Source of the DNA: an uncultured Bacilli bacterium
GTDB lineage: Bacteria; Bacillota_I; Bacilli_A; RF39; UBA660
Reading direction: 5' to 3'
DNA length: 22,774 bases
NCBI GenBank assembly: GCA_947631655.1
Contig: CANRME010000009.1
Location: 1 to 22,774 of the forward strand
Positions 16,037 through 22,774 of the stretch are shown piece after piece. A program made the position numbers and the translations under genes. The notes under the pieces were generated by a model that saw only the letters and a program-made list of their open reading frames with translations, was not told the DNA's origin and ran no database searches. Numbering within the stretch: position 1 is the stretch's first letter; each line of letters opens with the position of its first letter.

Positions 16037-17725
16037 CTAATTAGTTTTTAGATTTTTTCTTTTATCCATAAATAGTAATACTACACATAATAACATTAAA
16101 GGGTATATTGGATAAATATAACGATCAATTAAAGCATTAGTAATACAATAAAACATAATATGACCAAAGGATACACCACTAAGTAGCGAAATAGTAAAAT
16201 AAGTTAAATTATTTCTATGTAGAATGAACATTATAAAACTATATATGAAAATTGGTAAAACCAATAATAAAATAATTTTATATGTAATTTCAGACCAATC
16301 TTCTAATAATTGCATAATAGATGCCATGGTTTGATTAGTAGTTGTCTTTGTTTCGAATTTATGCATCGTGTCTATTTCCGCGAGATGTTCACTATTATTA
16401 TGATCAACCCAAGAAGGTGCATAAACCCACCAACAATTATCTAAATTGTAATTAAAAATATAATATCCCAGCTGAACATTTTCTCGAGTAACATTTGGTA
16501 TTAATTTACCAGTAGAGATTAAAGTATCAGTATTAGTATCATAAATGTTAATTAATGACATATAACTTTTATAATATGAGTCAAGAACTAATAATGGATG
16601 TTTTACTATGGATTTAGCAACAAAATATACACTTTCACCAATACTTATTTGAGGAGCATTTTGTAAAATTACTTGAGTTTCGATTTTCTTCATTGATAAA
16701 TCATATACTTCGTAAAATCTTAAATAATCACACCAATTTTCTTTATCATTTGCTAAATCATATATTTTTTGGCGCGTATTTTCGTTTATAGCAACAGTTC
16801 TAATATAATCGTTATTACAATATTCATTTTGAGAAAGTGGTTTATAATGATATAAATATCCAATTAAACCAGTAGAAATATAATTCGAATTAATATTATA
16901 TACTTTTTTATGACCTTGCCATTTTAAGAAATTATCCCATAAAGATACACTTCCCATAGTTGCTATGATACATAAAATTAAAACTAGAAATTTTTCTAAG
17001 AATACTTTTTTATTTTTATAGTAAATTCCACTTAATATACTTGTTCCTAAAATTGATACCCAAATAGCGGGAGCATAAGGTTGCTTTATAAACCAAGTGT
17101 ATACTCCTAAAAATATTAATATTAAAGAATATATAATAAATTTCTTTTTATTGTTAGAAAAAGTATAATTATTCCATTTTAAACATATAAATATAACTAG
17201 CATATACATAAACGGCATAATGGCTTCTGTTAATAAAGTATGAGAATAACCTAAAATTAGAGGATTAGGTAAGAATAAAATTATAAACAATATCCAATAT
17301 TGAATTTGATTATTTTTTAAATCATTATCCTTAATAAGCAAACGAATTATTTTTATACCTAAAATGAGCATCAAAAGATAAATCCCAAAAAAACCAATTA
17401 ATAATCCCGTTGGACTTTCACCAAAAAGACTAGTAATTACAAATAATATAAGAGGAAAACCAAATCCGCGAATAATGCGCCAATTTTCAAAACCCAACTC
17501 ACCTTGAAAAAAATCTAAATAACGATAATATGCGGAGCCATCTGGTGTTACCAATAAAGAAAATTCAAAAAATGTATAGCCAATGATTACTAAAATAGAT
17601 GCAATCATTAGGTATATACATATTTTTTTTAATGTTAAATTTTGCCAAAAATTTTTAACATTTTTTTTAAAAGTTGTACACCATTTATCAATATATTTTT
17701 GCGTTTGTGTCTTTTTTTTACTCAT
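16037..17725 (-). CDS. Polytopic membrane glycosyltransferase (GT-C-like)
   Basis: A 562-residue protein with a basic N-terminus (about 1-30), roughly 11-12 hydrophobic segments and one large outside loop (about 270-460). After the first helix comes LLVTPDGSAYYRYLDFFQGE, with an acidic residue placed as in GT-C enzymes. RGFGFPLILF and SHTLLTEAIMPF, with a second acidic position, follow. Near the end is IDRYIYPIYPLML. GT-C enzymes take sugars from polyprenyl phosphate outside the membrane. The next gene downstream makes such a donor, so these two and DUF2304 form a plausible decorating module. GAGGTAA precedes the ATG. The exact family (GT39, GT83, GT87 or other) cannot be fixed by eye. Confidence 0.78.
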   Translation of the reverse strand: MSKKKTQTQKYIDKWCTTFKKNVKNFWQNLTLKKICIYLMIASILVIIGYTFFEFSLLVTPDGSAYYRYLDFFQGELGFENWRIIRGFGFPLILFVITSLFGESPTGLLIGFFGIYLLMLILGIKIIRLLIKDNDLKNNQIQYWILFIILFLPNPLILGYSHTLLTEAIMPFMYMLVIFICLKWNNYTFSNNKKKFIIYSLILIFLGVYTWFIKQPYAPAIWVSILGTSILSGIYYKNKKVFLEKFLVLILCIIATMGSVSLWDNFLKWQGHKKVYNINSNYISTGLIGYLYHYKPLSQNEYCNNDYIRTVAINENTRQKIYDLANDKENWCDYLRFYEVYDLSMKKIETQVILQNAPQISIGESVYFVAKSIVKHPLLVLDSYYKSYMSLINIYDTNTDTLISTGKLIPNVTRENVQLGYYIFNYNLDNCWWVYAPSWVDHNNSEHLAEIDTMHKFETKTTTNQTMASIMQLLEDWSEITYKIILLLVLPIFIYSFIMFILHRNNLTYFTISLLSGVSFGHIMFYCITNALIDRYIYPIYPLMLLCVVLLFMDKRKNLKTN

Positions 17726-17733
17726 AAATTACC

Positions 17734-18774
17734 TCATTTATCTTGTTTTGCTTCTTCCTCTGCAAAAGCTTCATCAAAAAACTTTTGAAATTTTTTAGCA
17801 ATTTTTTTCCATTCCCAATTTTGAATACGTTTTTTATTTTCTTCTCTTAATTCTTCAATAGAATCTAAATTTTTAATAAAATCTTTAAGAGTTTCTTTTA
17901 AACATTCTTTACTTCTTTCTTTTAAAATATATTTACTTTGTTTAGATCCTAAAGCATCAGGAACTATCCCTACTCTTGTAGATATTACTGGTACACCACA
18001 AGCCATCGCTTCTAATACTGGATTAGGTGTTCCTTCACATTTAGATGTACAAACTAAAACATCTATTTTAGAATAATATTCAACCATTTTATCATGAGGA
18101 ATCATTCTTACTTGGCGGTCCGCAAAATATTCTTCAATTTTTACGCCTTCTTCTTGTAATTCTTTTATAGCGGGTTTTAAAATGGTATTAACTCCTTTAA
18201 AATCATCTATATCATTTTTCCAAGCACTGTTTCCTACCCAACCAATAACTAAGTTTCTTTTTTTAATATTATCAAATCTTTTTTCATTAAGCGGATAAAA
18301 ATCATCTAAATCAACACCATCAGTTATTACACAAGTTGGTTTATATTTTAAATCTAATTTATTATATATATCAAATAAAATATTAGAAGAAACATAATAT
18401 CTTTTACATTTAGAAAAAATCTTGTTAGTTTTTTTAACATCTTTTCCTTCAGAGAATAAGTGATCATATACACAAGTAGTTATAATTTTATTATCAACAT
18501 AATTTGCGATAAAATTTTCCATAGTTAGAGTTAACATTTTAACATACCAACTCCAATTTTTATTATCTAGAAAAGTGATATTTTCGCGCCAGAAGAAATG
18601 AATTAAATCAAAATCTTTACAATATAAATATACTTTTACGATATTATTATCTAGATAGGTTATAGGAATTATTTCGAAGTCATATTTTTTAATATTTTTT
18701 TTAATATTTCTAGCAATATTAGCAAAGGCCCAATTATCGGCATCCACAACTAAGGCAATCTTTTTTTTCTTCAT
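17734..18774 (-). CDS. GT4 glycosyltransferase
   Basis: A 346-residue GT-B enzyme. The N-terminal domain starts KKIALVVDADNWAFANIARNI and carries DLIHFFWREN. The C-terminal domain has TDGVDLDDFYPLN, WVGNSAW and the donor-binding E-x7-E motif in EGTPNPVLEAMACGVPVI. At 346 residues it is short but both domains are present. The C-terminus is rich in Lys and Glu (KKFQKFFDEAFAEEEAKQDK). The TGA stop sits just before the next gene's ribosome site. The gene follows the small coiled-coil gene by 10 bases in the operon. The N-terminal VVDADNWAF is shared with GTs found in teichoic-acid and capsule clusters, as far as I recall. Donor unknown. Confidence 0.9.
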   Translation of the reverse strand: MKKKKIALVVDADNWAFANIARNIKKNIKKYDFEIIPITYLDNNIVKVYLYCKDFDLIHFFWRENITFLDNKNWSWYVKMLTLTMENFIANYVDNKIITTCVYDHLFSEGKDVKKTNKIFSKCKRYYVSSNILFDIYNKLDLKYKPTCVITDGVDLDDFYPLNEKRFDNIKKRNLVIGWVGNSAWKNDIDDFKGVNTILKPAIKELQEEGVKIEEYFADRQVRMIPHDKMVEYYSKIDVLVCTSKCEGTPNPVLEAMACGVPVISTRVGIVPDALGSKQSKYILKERSKECLKETLKDFIKNLDSIEELREENKKRIQNWEWKKIAKKFQKFFDEAFAEEEAKQDK

Positions 18775-18784
18775 ATATTTCTAC

Positions 18785-19108
18785 CTACTTTACTATTTTA
18801 TGTTTAACTTTTTTCATTTTTTGATATATCTTCCAAGCTTTAGAATTTTCAATATTTGTTAAACGGTTATAAAGATAGTTAACATCATCATCTTTTTTAA
18901 TATAACCATTTAAAATTAATTCTTTTTCAATTTGGTATACTTTTTCTTTCATTTGAGAAGATTTTTTTAATCTTTCATAGTCAATTTGAATATCAGAAAG
19001 CATACGAGCAAGGTTTTCTTTCTCTTCTTCGGAAATTTTTAAATTATCTATTTCGAGCATTAGTTCATAAAATTTCATATATTTTTCTTCTTGTTTTTTT
19101 TTGGCCAT
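18785..19108 (-). CDS. Small coiled-coil protein in polysaccharide operon, unknown
   Basis: A 107-residue, highly charged, helical protein with no membrane segment and no enzymatic motif. The middle (about 20-70) has heptad-like spacing. The end, IENSKAWKIYQKMKKVKHK, resembles the Ser-x-x-W-[RK] tail motif often seen at the C-termini of surface-polysaccharide glycosyltransferases, there followed by a basic amphipathic helix. GAGGTGA precedes the ATG by six bases. It lies between a double-domain GT2 and a GT4, about 10 bases from each, so it is firmly in the operon. It may be a detached tail module that scaffolds glycosyltransferases or contacts the membrane. That is inference. Confidence 0.8.
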   Translation of the reverse strand: MAKKKQEEKYMKFYELMLEIDNLKISEEEKENLARMLSDIQIDYERLKKSSQMKEKVYQIEKELILNGYIKKDDDVNYLYNRLTNIENSKAWKIYQKMKKVKHKIVK

Positions 19109-19118
19109 AATTCACCTC

Positions 19119-21041
19119 TTACTTAATTTTCCAGGCTTTTTTTAAAAAAGCTATTCGTTCATCCATTTTCTTTTTATGGTTACTGTCTAAATTAAATTTT
19201 TTAGTACTATAAGCATAAATATTTTTTATTTCATCAAGGTGTTTTTGATAATTCATTGTTGAGGAAACATTATCACCATGTAAGCGATAATAGTTTAATA
19301 CTTTATTAGTATACGCAATACTACCTAAAGTCATTAAATTTATATAGAAAAGCCAGTCACCAGCTTGTTTATAATTACCGGATTCGGTTAAATATTTATT
19401 ATAATTTCCATTTTTTATTAAAGCACTTGAAACATTGGCAATAGTACAATTTAAGTAGCTATAATTTTTAATTTCATTAAGACCATCATTGATATATGAT
19501 TTATTCCAATGTTTAGTTTTACTTATATCTATTTCTGGTTTTATAGATTTAACAGTTACATTACCAAATATATCTACAAAAGCAGTATCGGAATAACTAA
19601 TAACTATGCTTTCGTTTTTTAAGATTGGTTTAACTAAATTTTTTAATAAACTTGGATCACAGTAATCATCTGCTTCCGCAATCCAGACATAATCTCCAGT
19701 AGCTTCTTTAAAACCTTTTTGCCATTGTTTGAAAGCTGAACCACTATTTTTTTCATTATAGATTTTTTTAACATTTACATATTCTTTAATATGAGAAATT
19801 ATGTCGTCGATTACTTCTTTAGAATTATCTTTAGAGCAATCATCTAAGATGATTAATTCATATATTTTATAATTTTGAGATAATATACTATAAATTCTTT
19901 GATATAGAAATCTGGCATAATTATAATTAGGAATTACAACCGAAACCTTATATTTTTCATCATTTAGTGATTGTTGATATTTAGCTGCTGCAATAACTTT
20001 TTCTAAAGTAATATCTTCAGGAATAACCTTACCTTTTTTTAAAAATAAAGATAAAAAGTGATACATGCTAATTAAGTTATTAGCCAAAGAATAATGACCA
20101 GTACAATTAAGTTTAAATAGCATTTTATAATAAAGGCGATGTTTAGTACCTGTTTGTTCTAGGAAATTCCAAAAATAATGATTCTTTCTAATTTCATATT
20201 TTCTAGACAAAAGATCAAATTTTTTTAAAACTTCTTTTCTTCTCTTGCGACCTTTAATATTGGGGATTAAATATATTAATAAAACGATTATTTGATTATA
20301 AATAATAGCAGCAGCTAATTCATTATATTCTTTATGATTTTTAATTCTTTCTAGAGTTAGATCAACGCCATGGATAATATCAAATCTTTTATCGGAAAAT
20401 TCAGAGTTTTGAATTGAACCTCCTCTTTGGACGTAATAATAATAAGTTTTAGCATAAGAAATTTTCTTAGCTTCGACAACACTAGGTATAACTACTGCTA
20501 AATCTTCATTTACTCGACCTACTTCAAAAGTATACTTACTAATTATACTTTTTTTGAATAATTTATTACAAGCGCTTGCTGCTAAACCATTGTTGATAAC
20601 ATTAATTAAATTAAACTCATTACCTGTATAACATTTAGATAATTGTTCCATTAAAGTTTTTTCATAAACGATTTTAATATCACAAATAGCTATTTCAGAA
20701 TTATTTTCTTTAATAGAGTTCATAAGAGTTTCATAATAGTTTAATTCAACGTAATCATCCGAATCAATAAAACCTATATACTCACCAGTAGCATTTCTTA
20801 CCCCCATATTTCGTGAATAAGAAAGTCCACTATTCTTTTCATTATAAATAATCTTAATATTTTCATATTTTTCATAAGATTTTAATAGTTCTTTAGAATT
20901 ATCTTTAGAGCAATCTTCAACAATAATTATTTCCAGATTAGAATATGTTTGATTTAACAAAGTATCTAGACACTTATCTAAATATTTTGCAGTATTATAA
21001 ACTGGTACTATAACGGATATTTTAGGATTATTTTTATTCAT
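19119..21041 (-). CDS. Double-domain GT2 glycosyltransferase
   Basis: A 640-residue protein with two GT-A domains. The first (about 5-230) has ISVIVPVYNTAKYLDKC, VEDCSKDNSKE, the metal site IDSDDYV and a VNEDLAV acidic segment. The second (about 365-620) has VSVVIPNYNYARFLYQ, LDDCSKDNSKE, AEADDYCDP and AGDWLFY. Both appear catalytically intact, so it may add two sugars in sequence or polymerise alternating ones, as in hyaluronan- or teichoic-type synthases. A helical linker (about 240-350) joins the domains. A 27-base stretch encoding the DCSKDNSKE part is identical in both halves. AGAGGTGT precedes the ATG. It follows another GT2 gene by nine bases. Confidence 0.92.
   Translation of the reverse strand: MNKNNPKISVIVPVYNTAKYLDKCLDTLLNQTYSNLEIIIVEDCSKDNSKELLKSYEKYENIKIIYNEKNSGLSYSRNMGVRNATGEYIGFIDSDDYVELNYYETLMNSIKENNSEIAICDIKIVYEKTLMEQLSKCYTGNEFNLINVINNGLAASACNKLFKKSIISKYTFEVGRVNEDLAVVIPSVVEAKKISYAKTYYYYVQRGGSIQNSEFSDKRFDIIHGVDLTLERIKNHKEYNELAAAIIYNQIIVLLIYLIPNIKGRKRRKEVLKKFDLLSRKYEIRKNHYFWNFLEQTGTKHRLYYKMLFKLNCTGHYSLANNLISMYHFLSLFLKKGKVIPEDITLEKVIAAAKYQQSLNDEKYKVSVVIPNYNYARFLYQRIYSILSQNYKIYELIILDDCSKDNSKEVIDDIISHIKEYVNVKKIYNEKNSGSAFKQWQKGFKEATGDYVWIAEADDYCDPSLLKNLVKPILKNESIVISYSDTAFVDIFGNVTVKSIKPEIDISKTKHWNKSYINDGLNEIKNYSYLNCTIANVSSALIKNGNYNKYLTESGNYKQAGDWLFYINLMTLGSIAYTNKVLNYYRLHGDNVSSTMNYQKHLDEIKNIYAYSTKKFNLDSNHKKKMDERIAFLKKAWKIK
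19815..20915 (-). repeat. Exact 27-base direct repeat within the double-domain GT2 gene
   Basis: Bases 19815-19841 and 20889-20915 are identical and in the same orientation, 1,074 bases apart. Both encode the nucleotide-binding DCSKDNSKE segment, in the same reading frame. Recombination between the copies would remove exactly 358 codons and leave a single, chimeric GT2 domain. Identity at synonymous positions suggests recent duplication or gene conversion of this patch. The rest of the two domains has diverged. Confidence 0.7.
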
Positions 21042-21050
21042 ACTACACCT

Positions 21051-21881
21051 CTAAAATTCTTTCATTAATAAATTTAATGATTTTAATCTTTCTTTTTCTT
21101 TAAATAATTTAGCTAAACGAATATTTTTATTACTTTTTTTAATACTAGAACTTTCTTCATGGTAGACTTTAATACTGGGATCATAAACACTTATTAATTT
21201 ATCTTTTAAAATACGTTGATATAAAAATTCTTCTTCATGAAATAAAAAGGTATCATTATAGAAAGGATATTCATATTTTTCTAAATACTTTTTAGCAAAA
21301 ATAATCGCACATCCATGTAAGGGAACATTTAATTCTAACTTTTTACCATTCTCAGGAATAGTTGGTTTTTTAAGAAAATGTTTTACTTTTAAATAGATAT
21401 TTAAACAAAAATACATAAAAGTACTTTGATATATCTTTATTAATTTTTGACAACGAGTTATTTCTTTTTGGAGTTGCTTTTTAGTTTTAATAACTGGGAA
21501 TGGGTTTACCGATTCTTTAGTTGGTGAATCAATAAAGGGACCTAGAACGTCAAAATGATATTTTGTATAAGTTTTCGTAATTTTATCTAAAATCTCTTGA
21601 TCCGTAATAAAGACATCATTATTAATTACGAAATAAAAGTCAGAATTATATTTTTTCTTGGCATAATTAATACCTTTATTATTCGCTTTAGCAAAACCGT
21701 AATTTTTATCGAGTTTTAAAATGTCTTTAGTATAAAGAGAAATTTTTTCTTCAGATGACTCATCTAACGTATTATTATCAACAACGATAATGTTTTTGGC
21801 CCCATGGAGTCTAGATAAGTACTCTAAGCATTTTAAGGTTTCTGAAGTATTGTTATAATGTAAAACTACAAAGCTTATCAT
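21051..21881 (-). CDS. GT2 glycosyltransferase, rhamnosyltransferase-like
   Basis: A 276-residue GT-A enzyme. It begins MISFVVLHYNNTSETLKCLEYL and has IIVVDNNTLDES, NYGFAKANNKGINYA and the metal-binding FVINNDVF. These are features of the WbbL or rhamnosyltransferase-like branch of GT2. HEEEFLYQRI in the second half supplies the probable catalytic acidic cluster. GAGGAAATA precedes the ATG. The gene starts just two bases after the end of the ABC permease gene, so the two are tightly linked. In ABC-exported polysaccharides such enzymes often add early or linkage sugars. The donor cannot be told from the sequence. Confidence 0.9.
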   Translation of the reverse strand: MISFVVLHYNNTSETLKCLEYLSRLHGAKNIIVVDNNTLDESSEEKISLYTKDILKLDKNYGFAKANNKGINYAKKKYNSDFYFVINNDVFITDQEILDKITKTYTKYHFDVLGPFIDSPTKESVNPFPVIKTKKQLQKEITRCQKLIKIYQSTFMYFCLNIYLKVKHFLKKPTIPENGKKLELNVPLHGCAIIFAKKYLEKYEYPFYNDTFLFHEEEFLYQRILKDKLISVYDPSIKVYHEESSSIKKSNKNIRLAKLFKEKERLKSLNLLMKEF

Positions 21882-21883
21882 AA

Positions 21884-22657
21884 TTATATTTCCTCAGCAA
21901 ATCTTTTTTCTAATTTATCAAATATTTTATAACAAATGTATACTGCAACTAAACCGATAATGAAAAGAATAAATAAGTTTCCTAAATTAGGGATGCGTTG
22001 TAAGTAAAAGATATCACGATAAGCATTAATTAAATGAGCTATCGGGTTAAGTTTAAATATCCAAGTTATAGCACCACTAAACATATCGGTAGTATAAAGA
22101 ATTGGAGTAGCATAGAAAAGCATGTTGATTAAGAAATTTACAATATATTCAGTATCTTTTATATAGACATTAAAAGCACTTAATAAGAAAACAATGGCTA
22201 AAGTTATAATATATTGAACTAAAGCTATTAAAGGAAGGAAAATAAGATGCCAACTGATTCCTAATCCTCCAATTAAGACAAAAATAACAATAATAAGACA
22301 TGATATAAAGAAATTTACTAATCCACTTGTAACAACAGAAATAGGAAGTATCTCCCGAGGAAAATATACTTTTTTAATTAAATTACTATTATTAGTGATA
22401 CAGGTTGTTCCTTGAGAAACTGCTAGGGTAAAGAAATTCCAAGGGATAATACCACAAATTAAGAAGATTAAATAATTTTCAGTTTTAACACGCATGATAT
22501 AGGGAAACACAATAGCATAAACTAAAACCATTAATAGAGGGTTAATGAAAGACCATAAAACTCCTAAAACGGAAGCTTTATATTTACCTCTTATTTCTTT
22601 TTGAACGTTGGTTTTTAATAGTTCTCGATAATGATATAGTTCTTTAAATAAACCCAT
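21884..22657 (-). CDS. ABC-2 type polysaccharide/teichoic acid export permease (Wzm/TagG-like)
   Basis: A 257-residue permease with six hydrophobic segments. The N-terminal amphipathic part has LLKTNVQKEIRGKYKASVLGVLWSFINPLLMVLVYAIVF, of which KEIRGKYK and LWSFINPL are hallmarks of this family. PWNFFTLAVSQG, KVYFPREILPIS and LNPIAHLINAYRD near the end are also characteristic. With the ATPase encoded just upstream it would form the exporter that carries lipid-linked glycan across the membrane. The frame also opens at a GTG (22666). The ATG at 22657 is preferred because AGGTGA (22664-22669) lies just before it, overlapping the upstream gene's end. Confidence 0.95.
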   Translation of the reverse strand: MGLFKELYHYRELLKTNVQKEIRGKYKASVLGVLWSFINPLLMVLVYAIVFPYIMRVKTENYLIFLICGIIPWNFFTLAVSQGTTCITNNSNLIKKVYFPREILPISVVTSGLVNFFISCLIIVIFVLIGGLGISWHLIFLPLIALVQYIITLAIVFLLSAFNVYIKDTEYIVNFLINMLFYATPILYTTDMFSGAITWIFKLNPIAHLINAYRDIFYLQRIPNLGNLFILFIIGLVAVYICYKIFDKLEKRFAEEI

Positions 22658-22666
22658 CTTACTCAC

Positions 22667-22774
22667 CTACTTACATTCTTCTAAATATTTGGCAACGACT
22701 TCATCGCAATTACCATCCATAGATATAGTTCCATTATTTAACCAAATAGCTCTTTTACATAATTTTTTTATAGC
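22667..22774 (-). CDS. ABC transporter ATP-binding protein, C-terminal end (Wzt/TagH-like, partial)
   Basis: Only the last 35 codons are in the window; the gene continues past the right edge. The visible residues include CKRAIWLNNGTISMDGNCDE followed by VVAKYLEECK. They match the end of the nucleotide-binding domain of polysaccharide-export ATPases (pattern C.RAIWL..G.I..DG...EVV..YL). The protein ends soon after that motif, so it seems to lack the long C-terminal carbohydrate-binding domain found in some Wzt proteins. The TAG stop overlaps the ribosome site of the Wzm-like permease gene, as expected for one exporter. The operon promoter must lie further right. Confidence 0.85.
   Translation of the reverse strand, partial: AIKKLCKRAIWLNNGTISMDGNCDEVVAKYLEECK

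Overview
The window comes from a very AT-rich, Gram-positive-type bacterium, most likely an uncultured low-GC Firmicute (Bacilli or Clostridia). The evidence is a spoIVB homologue (a sporulation protease), the gene pair nusB-xseA/xseB, strong AGGAGG-type ribosome binding sites, sigma-A-type promoters, and capsule or teichoic-acid-style ABC export. The standard genetic code fits, because TGA acts as a stop between tightly packed genes. No tRNA, rRNA, CRISPR array, insertion sequence or phage gene was seen.

Positions 1-7400 are core functions. A partial divergent gene lies at the left edge, with a run of nine G inside its predicted promoter. spoIVB follows on the + strand. It converges on a leftward operon, nusB - xseA - two unknown paralogous coiled-coil genes - xseB. 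In Bacillus subtilis nusB, xseA, xseB, recN and spoIVB lie in one neighbourhood, and this looks like a reduced, rearranged version. The 447-base gap between nusB and mutS is not empty. It holds a compact, strongly structured RNA on the + strand (about 4550-4813) with its own promoter, a 14-bp closing helix, several internal hairpins and a terminal U-run. mutS follows on the - strand.

Positions 7528-22774 are a cell-surface polysaccharide locus. Three genes at its left end are separately transcribed: a GT-C-like membrane protein, an acyltransferase-3 membrane protein and a GT4 glycosyltransferase. The rest is a tightly packed leftward operon running from beyond the right edge down to 11513. 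In order of transcription it encodes an ABC exporter (Wzt-like ATPase fragment, Wzm-like permease), a GT2, a double-domain GT2, a small coiled-coil protein, a GT4, a GT-C-like membrane protein, a DPM1-like GT2 with a DUF2304 partner, another GT2, a Wzx-like flippase and a GT4.

Together these genes would assemble a glycan on a lipid carrier in the cytoplasm and export it by ABC transporter and/or flippase. Outside the membrane, polyprenyl-phosphate-sugar-dependent GT-C enzymes could decorate it, and an acyltransferase could acylate it. The polymer itself cannot be identified from sequence alone.

The best candidates for something new are the structured RNA, the G-tract promoter at the left edge, and the paralogous coiled-coil pair inserted between the two exonuclease VII subunit genes.
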